33,099 nt of DNA. Origin: Massilia yuzhufengensis (lineage in GTDB: Bacteria; Pseudomonadota; Gammaproteobacteria; Burkholderiales; Burkholderiaceae_D). The notes beneath the pieces are model-generated. The model did no database searches and had not been told where the DNA came from. It saw nothing but the letters and a program-made list of their open reading frames with translations. Where the stretch lies: the NCBI RefSeq assembly GCF_900112225.1, contig NZ_FOLD01000033.1:28402-61500 (forward strand), written 5' to 3'. How positions within the stretch are numbered: the stretch's first letter is position 1; every line of letters begins with the position of its first letter. This document shows, piece after piece, positions 7,874 through 16,230 of the stretch. The position numbers and the translations under genes are program-made.

Positions 7874-9167
7874 GCTTCCCATCGGCCTCGAGCCGCATGA
7901 AGCGGCTCAGCACCAGCACCGGCAGCGCGGCCAGCAGCACCCACAGGAAGAACTGGCGATAGCCCAGCGCCGCCTGGATATCGCCGCTGACCATCTTGAA
8001 CAGCACGAAGCCCAGCTGCATGAAGCCGGTGCCGAGCGCGTAGTGCGCGGTCTGGTAAGGACCGCTGGCCACCACCTGCATGATGAACAGGATCACGCCG
8101 ACAAAACCGAAACCGTAGCCGAACATCTCCACGCCCAGGCCCGCCGCGATGATGCCGAGCGACTCCGGCTGGGCCACGCTCAGGTACCAGAACACCGCGT
8201 TGGGCAGGTTCATCGCGATGATCAGCCAGGGCATGGCGCGCCTGAGCCCCAGCAGGGCCGTGAAGTAGCCGCCGGCGATGCTGCCGACCAAAAAGGCGAT
8301 GGTGCCGGCGGTGCCGTAGACGGCGCCCACCTGGGCGGTCGTCAAGCCCAGCCCGCCGATGGCGCGCGCGTCGCGCAGGAACAGCGGGCCGATGGTCTGG
8401 ATCTGGCCTTCGCCGGCGCGGAACAGGATGATGAACAGGATCGCCATCCAGATCCCGGGCTTGGCGAAGAAGGCGCGCACCACGTCCAGCAAGGTGGTGG
8501 CGGCGCCGCGCGCGCTGCCTTGCGGGCGGGCGCCGCTGCGCGCCCCCAGCGGCAGCGCCCACAGGTGATACAGGCCAAGCGCCGCCATCAGGGTGCCCAG
8601 CAGGCCGAACACGGTGGCCCAGGCCTGCGCCGGCCCCATGCGCACTTCCAGGTAGCCGGCCAGGATCACCAGAGCGCCCAGCGACAGGAACTTGGCGGCG
8701 TTGAAGAAGGCGCCCTGCCAGCCGGCATAGGCGGCCTGCTGGCGCTCGGTGAGGCTGGCGATATAGATGCCGTCGGCCGCGATGTCGTGCGTGGCAGAGG
8801 CCAGCGCCACCACCGCGAACAGCGCGATCGACACGCCGAACCAGACCGGCAGCTGCAGCGCCAGCGCCACCGCTCCCAGGGCCAGGCCGCCGGCGAGCTG
8901 GAAGCTCACCACCACGCCCTTCTTGCTGCGCGCCAGTTCGAGGAAAGGGCTCCACAAGGCCTTGAACACCCAGGCCAGCCCGAGCACGCCGGTCCAGCGC
9001 GCGATCTGCTCGTTGGGCACGCCCATCGACTTGAACATCAGGCCGGCCACCAGCGCCACCGCGTAGAACGGCAGGCCCTGGGCCAGGTAGAGCGTGGGCA
9101 CCCAGGCCAGCGGGTGGCGGGTGGCGGCGGGCGGCAGGCTGCCGGTCAACTCGTTCATGGCGGTCAT
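7860..9167 (-). CDS. AmpG-like MFS permease
   Basis: A 435-residue polytopic membrane protein with about 12 hydrophobic segments. The beginning WVPTLYLAQGLPFYAV, the loop with AADGIYIASLTERQQAAYAGWQ, and the GEGQIQTIGPLF region resemble the AmpG branch of the major facilitator superfamily, which imports anhydro-muropeptides or GlcNAc-containing disaccharides into the cytoplasm. The start at 9167 gives a 4-base ATGA overlap with the hexosaminidase stop, implying translational coupling; a second Met at 9158 is an alternative. The coupling to a GH20 enzyme and co-orientation with a TonB receptor suggest a substrate containing N-acetylhexosamine. Whether that is chitobiose or a muropeptide cannot be told from sequence. 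The stop lies inside the end of the convergent AraC gene. Confidence 0.88.
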   Translation of the reverse strand: MTAMNELTGSLPPAATRHPLAWVPTLYLAQGLPFYAVALVAGLMFKSMGVPNEQIARWTGVLGLAWVFKALWSPFLELARSKKGVVVSFQLAGGLALGAVALALQLPVWFGVSIALFAVVALASATHDIAADGIYIASLTERQQAAYAGWQGAFFNAAKFLSLGALVILAGYLEVRMGPAQAWATVFGLLGTLMAALGLYHLWALPLGARSGARPQGSARGAATTLLDVVRAFFAKPGIWMAILFIILFRAGEGQIQTIGPLFLRDARAIGGLGLTTAQVGAVYGTAGTIAFLVGSIAGGYFTALLGLRRAMPWLIIAMNLPNAVFWYLSVAQPESLGIIAAGLGVEMFGYGFGFVGVILFIMQVVASGPYQTAHYALGTGFMQLGFVLFKMVSGDIQAALGYRQFFLWVLLAALPVLVLSRFMRLEADGKLSAS

Positions 9168-11623
9168 GGGTGATCCAGGGTCAGGGTGACGATGCGGCTG
9201 GCGCGCCCGCGGGTGTCGAAGGTCGCCAGCTTCACCCGGCCCGCCTGCGGCAGCGCTACCGGCGCATCGATGCGCGGGCTCGATACCGAAGGTGCATGGC
9301 CGTCGACAGTGTAATGCACGGCCAGCCCCGGCAGGGCGACGTTGGCATGCAGCCAGCCGTCCTTCACCACCGCGCCCGGCGGCGGCAGCCGGTAGTCCCA
9401 GGGGCGGCGCGCGCGGTCCAGGCGCGGCAGCTCGCGCTGGCCGAGGCGGTTGGCGAATTCGTTCCAGTCGTCCCGCGCCCGGGCGGCGCGCTGCCCGGCC
9501 TCCGGGATGTCCTGCCAGCCGGGGTCCGGCGCCCATGCGCGCTCGGCCAGCCCGAGCAGGCGCGGCAGCGCGAGGTAGTCGAGCCTGGCGCGCGAGCGCG
9601 CGTTCTCGCCCCACAGCTGCCCCTGCAAGCCCTTGATGCGGCCCCTGCCCTGCGCGTCCGGCGGCTGCAGCGTGGCAGCGACGGGGCGCCCCATCGGGTC
9701 CTGCGCCGCCTGCGCGCCGGCGTCGAGCGGACCGAAACCGAAGGCGCTGCGGGTCTCGACGAAGCCGGCCCAATAGTAGCCCGGCTCCTGCGGGTGCTTG
9801 GCATAGGCCAGGTCGAAGTACAGGCTGGCGGCGTTCGACAGCACCACCTGGTAGCCGGCGTTGGCCAGCCGGTAGGCGCAGTCTTCCTGGCCCGAGCCCC
9901 AGGCGGTGTTCCAGACATAGACGTGGAAATCCGGCCCGGCGAAGCGCGGGTTGGGCAGCATGCGCCCGTCCTGCTTGACCAGCGCGGTCTCGTCCCAGCC
10001 GGCGAAGGCCACGCCGTGGCGCGCCAGGATCGCGCGGCAGCGCTCGATGAAATCGTCGTGCAGCTGCTGCACGTCCCAGCCGCGCGCCTCCATCAGCGCG
10101 CGGCAGCGCGGGGAGCCGAGCCAGGCCCCGGGCGGCACTTCGTCGCCCCCCGTGTGGATCACCCGCAGCGGCACGCCGGCCGCGCGGTACAGCATGCACA
10201 CCTCGCCCACCACGGTGTCGATGAAGCGGTCGACCGAGGGCAACGCGATGCAGATCACGTTGTCGTGCCACAGCTGCACCGATTCGTAGCTGGAGCGGTC
10301 CTCGGGGTCGTGCAGCAGGTAGGCGCAGGCGCCGTCGGGATCGCCCGCCGCCAGCAGGCGCCGGTGGCGTTCGCGCATCGCGCTGACCGCGGCGCGTGCA
10401 TGGCCCGGCATGTTGAACTCGGGGATCACCTCGATATGGCGTGCATGCGCGTGGCGCAGGATGGTGATGAAGTCCGCCGCCGTATAACAACCGCTGCCGG
10501 CGGATGCGTCGATATCGGCGCCCGAGCCGTAGGAAGGCGGCAGGCTCGCGCTGCCGTCCGGCGCCACGCCGCGGCGCGCGCCGACGCCGGTGAGCTCGGG
10601 CAGCGCCCCGATCGCCAGGCGCCAGCCTTCGTCGTCGGTCAGGTGGAAATGGAAGCGGTTGAGCTTGTAGCTGGCCATGCAGTCGAGCAGGCGCAGCACC
10701 GTGTTGACACCGGCAAAGTGGCGCGCCACGTCGAGCATCATGCCGCGGTAGCCGAAGCGCGGCGCGTCGCGTACCACCCCGGTGGGCAGTTCGCCGAACG
10801 GGGACAGCAACTGGGCCAGGCTCTGGATGGCGTTGAACACGCCGTGGGGACTGGCGCCGCGGATGCGTACCCGGCCCGGCTCGATGTCGAGCAGGTAGGC
10901 TTCCTCGCCTGCCATGCCCTCCACCGCCCCGAGCTCGAGGACCAGGTCGGCGGTCCCGCCGGGCACCATGCCGGGTAAAGGACCCAGCAGGGAAGCCAGC
11001 AGCGAGGCCTCGTTCCACAGCGCGCCTTCGTAGCGCAGCGGCGCATGGCGCGACAGCAGGCAGCGGCGGCCATCGAAATGCGCCGACACCGGACGCGGGG
11101 TGATGCGGCCGACGGCCTCGATCGGCAGCAGCGCCAGCGCTGCGTTCTGCTCGAAGCGCCAGGCCGCGTCGGCGGTCGGCAGGCGGTCGCCGCGCATGCG
11201 GTGGCGCTGCTCGGGCCGGGTGAAGGGCGCGATCTCCGGGTCGCCCAGGTCGACGGCCGGCCCGCCGTCGCCCGGCAGCAGGTAGAAGCCCAGCGGCGCA
11301 TCGGTGATGCTGATGGCCCAGTGCAGGGCTTCGTACTCCACCGTGTGGCTGGTCCCCGGCAGCCACGGCCCGCCACCCGGCATGGCCAGGCAAAACAGGT
11401 CGCCGTTCAGGTGCGCGATCGTGTAGCCCGGGCTGACCGTATCGGCCAGCACCTTGCGGCAGGTATTGAAGCACAGCGCCCAGCCGGGCGCGATCGCTTG
11501 CGCGGTATCGTTGCGCAGCACGAGGCGCGCGCTGAACGCGTCGTCGCGCGTGTAGTTGCTCAGGCATTCCCAGGCGATGGCGATCGCCGGGCCGCCGCGA
11601 GGCTGGTCCGCAGTAGAAATCAT
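9164..11623 (-). CDS. GH20 beta-N-acetylhexosaminidase (chitobiase-type), no signal peptide
   Basis: An 819-residue enzyme that removes terminal beta-linked GlcNAc or GalNAc. The order is a CHB_HEX-like N-terminal sandwich (about residues 15-150, CLSNYTRDDAFSARLVLRN), a GH20b domain, then the GH20 barrel (about 295-690). The barrel has RFHFHLTDDEGWRL, EVIPEFNMPGHARA and HTGGDEVPPGAW; Asp494-Glu495 of the last form the catalytic pair of the substrate-assisted mechanism. A C-terminal Ig-like CHB_HEX_C domain follows (about 735-819). I start at ATG 11623. An in-frame GTG at 11656 would lie inside a strong hairpin. From either start no Sec or lipoprotein signal is visible, so the enzyme is probably cytoplasmic, acting after import by the coupled MFS permease. 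That is unusual for a chitobiase of this architecture, many of which are exported. Confidence 0.92.
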   Translation of the reverse strand: MISTADQPRGGPAIAIAWECLSNYTRDDAFSARLVLRNDTAQAIAPGWALCFNTCRKVLADTVSPGYTIAHLNGDLFCLAMPGGGPWLPGTSHTVEYEALHWAISITDAPLGFYLLPGDGGPAVDLGDPEIAPFTRPEQRHRMRGDRLPTADAAWRFEQNAALALLPIEAVGRITPRPVSAHFDGRRCLLSRHAPLRYEGALWNEASLLASLLGPLPGMVPGGTADLVLELGAVEGMAGEEAYLLDIEPGRVRIRGASPHGVFNAIQSLAQLLSPFGELPTGVVRDAPRFGYRGMMLDVARHFAGVNTVLRLLDCMASYKLNRFHFHLTDDEGWRLAIGALPELTGVGARRGVAPDGSASLPPSYGSGADIDASAGSGCYTAADFITILRHAHARHIEVIPEFNMPGHARAAVSAMRERHRRLLAAGDPDGACAYLLHDPEDRSSYESVQLWHDNVICIALPSVDRFIDTVVGEVCMLYRAAGVPLRVIHTGGDEVPPGAWLGSPRCRALMEARGWDVQQLHDDFIERCRAILARHGVAFAGWDETALVKQDGRMLPNPRFAGPDFHVYVWNTAWGSGQEDCAYRLANAGYQVVLSNAASLYFDLAYAKHPQEPGYYWAGFVETRSAFGFGPLDAGAQAAQDPMGRPVAATLQPPDAQGRGRIKGLQGQLWGENARSRARLDYLALPRLLGLAERAWAPDPGWQDIPEAGQRAARARDDWNEFANRLGQRELPRLDRARRPWDYRLPPPGAVVKDGWLHANVALPGLAVHYTVDGHAPSVSSPRIDAPVALPQAGRVKLATFDTRGRASRIVTLTLDHP

Positions 11624-11640
11624 GTGTGGGTTCCGCAGCC

Positions 11641-11677
11641 GGCGGGCATGCTGCACTGGCCGTGCAGCATGCCCGCC
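11641..11677. terminator. 16-bp perfect hairpin between receptor and hexosaminidase genes
   Basis: Arms GGCGGGCATGCTGCAC (11641-11656) and GTGCAGCATGCCCGCC (11662-11677) enclose a 5-base loop, in the 64-bp gap between the TonB receptor stop and the hexosaminidase start. No U-tract follows on the minus strand, so an intrinsic terminator is doubtful. Such intercistronic stems often act as processing or 3'-stabilising elements that raise the upstream mRNA relative to the downstream one. Confidence 0.6.
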
Positions 11678-11687
11678 GTATCGTTGC

Positions 11688-14345
11688 TCAGAGCTTGCCG
11701 CGCAGGCCGATGTAGAAGGTACGGCCGTTCGAATAGAACGCGCGCGGGCGGTCCTCGTTTTCGGCGTACATCTTGATCGTCTCGTTGGTGAGGTTCAGCG
11801 CATCGAAGGTCAGGGTCAGCTGCTCGGTGAGCTTGACATTGAGCGAGGCCGCCAGCGACGGCATGCTGTCCACGTGCTGGCTGGCGCCGCGATCCACGCC
11901 GGCCTTGTACTTGGAGCGGTAGTTGTAGGCCAGGCGTGCGGAGAAGCGCTCGTTCTCGAAGTAGCCGGTGACGTTCCAGGTGTTCTTCGAGGAGTTCAGC
12001 AGCTCGCCGCCGTCATCGAGTTCGCCGTCGGCATGGGTGTAGTTCACCAGGGTGCCGAAGTTGTTCCAGAGCGGCTGCTGCCAGCTCAGTTCCACGCCCT
12101 TGTTGCTGCCGGTAGTGTTGAAGGGCGACGTGATCTGGTAAGCCGTCTGCGTACCGCGCTTGTTATTGTAGTAGGTGCCGGTCGAGGTGCCCTGGGCCAC
12201 GATCGAGCGGAAGTCCATGTAGAAGAAGCCGGCCGACAGCAGCGCCTTGGGCGCGTAGTACCACTCCATGCCGAGGTCGAAGTTGGTGGCGCGTACCGGC
12301 TCGAGGTTGACGTTGCCGCCGCTGCCGCTCAGGGCGTCGTCGTTGAGCGAGACCGAGCCGCCCAGCGCGGAATAGTCCGGACGCGCGATGGTCTTGGCCA
12401 GCGCCGTGCGCAGCACGAAGTCAGGCGTCACCTCGTACTTCAGGTTGGCGCTTGGCAGGTAGTCGCGGTAGCTGCGCTTGAAGCTGGTCGGGGTGTACGG
12501 GCCGAAGGCCGAACCGGTGATGGCGTTGGGGCCGCCCGGCAGGTTGACCACCGTGTGCTGGCGCGTCTCGACCGCGCGCAGGCCGATGTTGCCGCTCCAG
12601 TTGTCGCCGCCGAAGTCCGCCATCGCGTACAGCGCCGCGGTCTTCTCGCCGACCTGGAATTCGTCCATCCAGTTGTGGCGCACCACGTAGTCGAGCAGGC
12701 GGTTGCCCGGGGTCGCGCCCCACACGCCCAGCGCCGCGCCGTCGTACTTGAAGTAGTTCGACGCCAGGTTGCCACCGAGGTTGTTGGCGAAGTCGGACGG
12801 GTACATTTGCCCGTTCCACGCAGGGCCCGGGGCGCTGAAGCCGTTCGGGCCCGGGCGGGTTTCGAGCGGGTGCTCGGCGCTGCGGTGGTGGTCGGTCCAG
12901 CGCGCGCCGAAACGGATCGCCTGCACGCTGGAATCCTGCATGCGCCACTCGCCGTCGACCTGCGCGTATTTTTCCTGATCGACCGACTGCGCTTCGCCGC
13001 CGCCGGCCCAGGCGGTGCTGCCGGGCGAGGTGGTGTTCCCGCCCGGGTAGCTGACGCTGGCCGGCGCCAGGCCGTTCAGGGCATAGACCATGCCGCCGTC
13101 GACGTTGTTCTGGTAGAAGACGTCGTCGCGGTCCCAGCCCACGCCGTGGGTCTTGCCGACCTTGCCGGACAGGGTGAGGCGGTCGCTGACGCGGGTCTTG
13201 CCGTTCAGGTCGAGATACCAGGATTCGCCGCCGGCATCGGGGCGGTAGATGTTGTCCACTTCGCCCGCGTTGCGGGTGAAGCCGGCGCCCACCAGGGTGC
13301 CGTTGCGCACCACCGGGTTTTGCGGGATCAGGTTCAGGCTGTTGATCGAGTTGGCCGGCGCGGCCAGCCAGTTGGTGTTCAGGTGCGGCGCTTCCAGCTT
13401 GGAATAAAAGCCGTTCAGGTCGATGCTGGTGCCGCGCTGCGGACGCAGCTCGAGGTCGAAGGCCCCGCCGGTACGCTTCTTGGTCTGCTCGAACAGGCTG
13501 GCGCCGATGAAGGTCGGCAGCACCACGCCGCGCAGCGCCGGATTGGCGATCGCCGCCGCGCTGGTCGGGCTGATCGGGGTGTAGCCGAGGATCTCCTGGC
13601 CGTCGCGGCGCACCGTGGCTTTTTCGGAGAAGGCCTGCACCAGGAAGCCGGCGGTGCTGGCGTCGTTCTTCCAGCCCACCAGGCCCGACAGGTGCGGCTC
13701 GGCCTTGTCGGACAGGTCGTTGTAGTTGGCCTGCACCGAGCCCTCCACCGTCAGCTGCTTGCGGAAATCGAGCGGACGGCGGGTGATGACGTTGATGGCA
13801 CCGGAGACGCCGCCCTCCACCAGGTCGGCGGTCGGGCTTTTCTGTACCACGATCGAGCCCACCAGTTCGGACGGCAGCAGCGAGAAGCTGCTCGAGCGGC
13901 CGACGTTGCCGCCGATCTGGTTCAACAGGAACCAGTCGCCGGTGCTGATGGCGTGGCCGTTGAACAGGGTCTGCTGCAGGCTCGGGCTGGTGCCGCGCAG
14001 GCTGACGCGGTCGTTCTCGCCAAAGCCGCCCTCGCCGCCGGCGGAGGACTGGGTATTCACGCCCGGCAGGCGCTGGATCGCATCGGCCACGTTCTTGTCC
14101 GGCATCTTGCCGATGTCTTCGGCCGTCACCACCTCGGTCACCGCGTCGGCGCTGCGCTTCTGGCGCAGCGACTGTTCCAGCGCCGCCCGCACGCCGGTCA
14201 CGACCACGGTCTGGGGTTCGCCGCTATCTGTTGCCGGCTGCGCGTCCTGGGCCTGGGCCTGGGCCGCGATGCCCATCACGAAGACCGTTACCGCGGCCGC
14301 GATCGCGGTGCGCCTGGTGTGCTGCCGTGCCATCATTTCGTTCAT
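11688..14345 (-). CDS. TonB-dependent outer-membrane receptor (Xanthomonas/Caulobacter carbohydrate type)
   Basis: An 885-residue protein with a Sec signal peptide (MNEMMARQHTRR, hydrophobic stretch, cut near AQAQA-QD). A TonB-box-like QTVVVTGVR follows, then a plug domain (EVVTAEDIGKMPDKNVADAI and VSLRGTSPSLQQTLFNG) and a 22-strand barrel ending in FYIGLRGKL. The pattern fits the receptor subfamily common in Xanthomonas and Caulobacter that imports oligosaccharides such as chitooligosaccharides and maltodextrins. The start at 14345 is chosen because GGGAG lies 6 bases upstream; an in-frame TTG at 14357 would overlap that site. Same-strand downstream genes are the GH20 enzyme and AmpG-like permease, so the substrate is probably a GlcNAc-containing oligosaccharide. 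No SusD-like partner is present. Confidence 0.92.
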   Translation of the reverse strand: MNEMMARQHTRRTAIAAAVTVFVMGIAAQAQAQDAQPATDSGEPQTVVVTGVRAALEQSLRQKRSADAVTEVVTAEDIGKMPDKNVADAIQRLPGVNTQSSAGGEGGFGENDRVSLRGTSPSLQQTLFNGHAISTGDWFLLNQIGGNVGRSSSFSLLPSELVGSIVVQKSPTADLVEGGVSGAINVITRRPLDFRKQLTVEGSVQANYNDLSDKAEPHLSGLVGWKNDASTAGFLVQAFSEKATVRRDGQEILGYTPISPTSAAAIANPALRGVVLPTFIGASLFEQTKKRTGGAFDLELRPQRGTSIDLNGFYSKLEAPHLNTNWLAAPANSINSLNLIPQNPVVRNGTLVGAGFTRNAGEVDNIYRPDAGGESWYLDLNGKTRVSDRLTLSGKVGKTHGVGWDRDDVFYQNNVDGGMVYALNGLAPASVSYPGGNTTSPGSTAWAGGGEAQSVDQEKYAQVDGEWRMQDSSVQAIRFGARWTDHHRSAEHPLETRPGPNGFSAPGPAWNGQMYPSDFANNLGGNLASNYFKYDGAALGVWGATPGNRLLDYVVRHNWMDEFQVGEKTAALYAMADFGGDNWSGNIGLRAVETRQHTVVNLPGGPNAITGSAFGPYTPTSFKRSYRDYLPSANLKYEVTPDFVLRTALAKTIARPDYSALGGSVSLNDDALSGSGGNVNLEPVRATNFDLGMEWYYAPKALLSAGFFYMDFRSIVAQGTSTGTYYNNKRGTQTAYQITSPFNTTGSNKGVELSWQQPLWNNFGTLVNYTHADGELDDGGELLNSSKNTWNVTGYFENERFSARLAYNYRSKYKAGVDRGASQHVDSMPSLAASLNVKLTEQLTLTFDALNLTNETIKMYAENEDRPRAFYSNGRTFYIGLRGKL

Positions 14346-14464
14346 GTTGTCTCCCAAAACAGTATGGTGATTCCGCGTCTGGCCGGAACCGCTTTCTTCA
14401 CTTCAGCCTTCCGGTCGCGAGTGGGTGTGGACGTTCGGGCGTCTCTGGTGTGGGAGGCATTGTG

Positions 14465-14492
14465 TCGTTATCTTTTGGGCCATGTTTGTCAA
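14465..14492 (-). promoter_or_regulatory. Possible promoter of the TonB receptor gene
   Basis: On the minus strand a perfect -35 hexamer TTGACA (14492-14487) is followed after 16 bases by TAACGA (14470-14465), which is a poor -10. If used, the leader would be about 115 nt. A weak -10 would suit an activated or repressed promoter. Confidence 0.35.
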
Positions 14493-14527
14493 ATCTTGCT
14501 ATGCGCAACAAAATTACACGACGTGTG

Positions 14528-14543
14528 TGACAGCTAAGTGTCA
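14528..14543. promoter_or_regulatory. Candidate operator TGACA-N6-TGTCA
   Basis: TGACA-GCTAAG-TGTCA, extended by TT on one side, lies upstream of the candidate -35. It resembles, but with a longer spacer, the TGACA/TGTCA half-sites I recall for NagR (LacI-type) boxes in front of GlcNAc-utilisation receptors. A second small palindrome ACACG-A-CGTGT lies at 14516-14526. No LacI- or GntR-type regulator gene is in the window, so this is suggestive only. Confidence 0.3.
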
Positions 14544-14596
14544 TTGGGAGGGGCGGTGCAGGGCGTTGCGGACGCAAGCACCGTGAAGGGAATGTG

Positions 14597-14621
14597 GACG
14601 GGGCTCCTTGCGAGCCCCGTC
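14597..14621 (-). terminator. Stem-loop after the HD-GYP gene
   Basis: Perfect 10-bp arms GACGGGGCTC and GAGCCCCGTC with a 5-base loop begin 9 bases past the HD-GYP stop. No U-run follows (the minus strand continues CACATTCC), so the terminator function is plausible but not canonical. Confidence 0.5.
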
Positions 14622-14629
14622 GGAAAACG

Positions 14630-16009
14630 CTAGGCCGCCGCCGCCAAGGGCACGCGCGCCAGCGCGGCCTTCAGCGCCGCGAAGCAGGCCGGGTCGAGCG
14701 CGCTGCCCACCGTTTTTTCCATCATCGCCAGCGCCTGCGGGACCGGGATCGCGCCCCGGTACGGGCGCTCGGCCGTGATCGCGTCGAAGATGTCGGCGGT
14801 GGTGATGATGCGGGTCTCGATATTGATCGCACTACCGCTCAGGCCGCGCGGATAGCCGGTGCCGTCGAGGCGCTCGTGGTGGGCGCCGGCGATGTGCGCC
14901 AGTTCCGCGAACGCATTGATACGCCCCAGGATGGTTTCGGTGTAGGCCGCATGCAGCCGCACCGCATCCCACTCCTCGCGGTCGAGCGAGCCCGCCTTGT
15001 CCAGCACGCTGTTGCTGACACCGAGCTTGCCGACGTCGTGCAGCAGCGCACCGCGCTTGAGCCAGCGGCGCCGCTGCGGGCTCAGGCCGAGCGCTTCCGC
15101 GATCATGTCGGTGTACAGCGCCACGCGCGCGCTGTGGCCGCTGGTGTAGGGGCTCTTGGCGTCGACCACCTGGCCGAACGCGGCCGCGATGTCATCCAGG
15201 TAATCGTCGTCCAGCGCCACGTCGCCGCCGGCCGGCTCCAGCGCCAGCACGGCCTGGTCGACGTCGGGCGAGGCCAGCACGCGCCAGAATTCCGGCGCCG
15301 CCGCCACTTCCTCGAAGGCGCGCACCAGGCCCGGGTCGAACCAGCTGCCGGCGCGGGCGCGCGCTTCGCGCAGCGCGCTGGCGCTGCCCGCGGCGGTGTG
15401 GAACACATCGATCACCTGGGCCAGCAGCGCGATGCGCGCATACATGGGAATCGCTTCGCCCGCCAGCTGCGCCGGCTTGCCCTGGCCATTGAAATGCTCG
15501 TCGAGCGAATAGATGCCGGCGGCGACGCCGTCGGAAAAGCGCAGCAGGCGCGCGATCTCGGCGCCGCGCTGGCAGCGCGTGGCAATCAGGTCCTGCGCAA
15601 TCGCCGGGCCGTCGCGCAGGATCGTCATCACGCTGCGGAAGCGTTCGGCCAGCCCGGCTTTCAGGCCGGTGTGGGTCAGCACGAAGGACAGCACCTGCGG
15701 CAGGCTGTCGCCGACGGTCTTGAAGTCGCGCTTGAACTGCAGGTCGTCGGTGAGGTACAGCTCGCAGATGCGGGCGGCATTGCTGCTGCAGCCGAGGTCC
15801 TTGAGCAGCAGGGTGTAATACAGCTCCCACAGCTGTTCCTGCGGCAGGCCGGCGGCGCGGCCGATATGCATGCCGATCCAGCAGCAGCGCACGCAGTGCC
15901 CGGCCGGCTGGCCTTCGGTGATGTCGAGCGCGTAGCTGAGGGCGCCGATGAGTTCGGAGAGCTTCATGGCGGTCGGCGCGCGCACTTCGGCCGGAACGGC
16001 AAGGTCCAT
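14630..16009 (-). CDS. HD-GYP domain phosphodiesterase-like protein with degenerate first HD domain
   Basis: A 459-residue soluble protein. The C-terminal half is a full HD-GYP domain: SGHSARVALYTDMIAEALG, His324-Asp325 in LLHDVGKLG, His377-His378 in AHHERLDGTGYPRGL (GYP at 385-387), and ITTADIFDAITAERPY. HD-GYP enzymes hydrolyse cyclic di-GMP or related dinucleotides. The N-terminal half looks like a second HD fold that has decayed: His38 in GHCVRCC, and LLLKDLG (Lys70-Asp71) where an active copy would have LLHDxG. It may therefore be a regulatory domain. The start at 16009 has AGGAA 8 bases upstream; an in-frame TTG at 16030 is less likely. No membrane or receiver domain is present, so the input signal is unknown. 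It is a single gene with hairpins on its downstream side. Confidence 0.88.
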   Translation of the reverse strand: MDLAVPAEVRAPTAMKLSELIGALSYALDITEGQPAGHCVRCCWIGMHIGRAAGLPQEQLWELYYTLLLKDLGCSSNAARICELYLTDDLQFKRDFKTVGDSLPQVLSFVLTHTGLKAGLAERFRSVMTILRDGPAIAQDLIATRCQRGAEIARLLRFSDGVAAGIYSLDEHFNGQGKPAQLAGEAIPMYARIALLAQVIDVFHTAAGSASALREARARAGSWFDPGLVRAFEEVAAAPEFWRVLASPDVDQAVLALEPAGGDVALDDDYLDDIAAAFGQVVDAKSPYTSGHSARVALYTDMIAEALGLSPQRRRWLKRGALLHDVGKLGVSNSVLDKAGSLDREEWDAVRLHAAYTETILGRINAFAELAHIAGAHHERLDGTGYPRGLSGSAINIETRIITTADIFDAITAERPYRGAIPVPQALAMMEKTVGSALDPACFAALKAALARVPLAAAA

Positions 16010-16174
16010 GGCATTAATTCCTATCGGCAATTTAAATTTATTCTACGCCATGTGAATAGGCTTGCCATCAAAAATTGCCGGTTTTGCCGGCCGCGCGGCA
16101 TCCACGCCACAGTGGCCGCCGCGCCCGGTCATCCGCAACCAGCCAGCGCACGGAAATGGCGCTGTAAACGGGAA

Positions 16175-16194
16175 CACCAGCCCGAAGGCTGGTG
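16175..16194 (-). terminator. Rho-independent-like terminator after the repeat-protein gene
   Basis: On the minus strand CACCAGCC-TTCG-GGCTGGTG forms a perfect 8-bp stem capped by a stable UUCG tetraloop, followed by TTCCCGTTTA. It lies 37 bases after the stop of the low-complexity protein. The short U-rich tail supports intrinsic termination. Confidence 0.65.
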
Positions 16195-16230
16195 CTGGGA
16201 GGAACTACCGGAAGGTCCGGATTGCGTGGA

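Noticed and set aside
7557..10978. Long plus-strand frames of 538 and 602 codons across the MFS and hexosaminidase genes
   Set aside because: They are composition shadows rich in His, Arg and Gln opposite well-defined proteins.
11556..14537. A 993-codon plus-strand frame opposite the TonB receptor
   Set aside because: The minus strand has an unmistakable signal peptide, plug and barrel plus a good ribosome site. The plus frame gives an Ala/Val/Arg-rich product with no recognisable domain.
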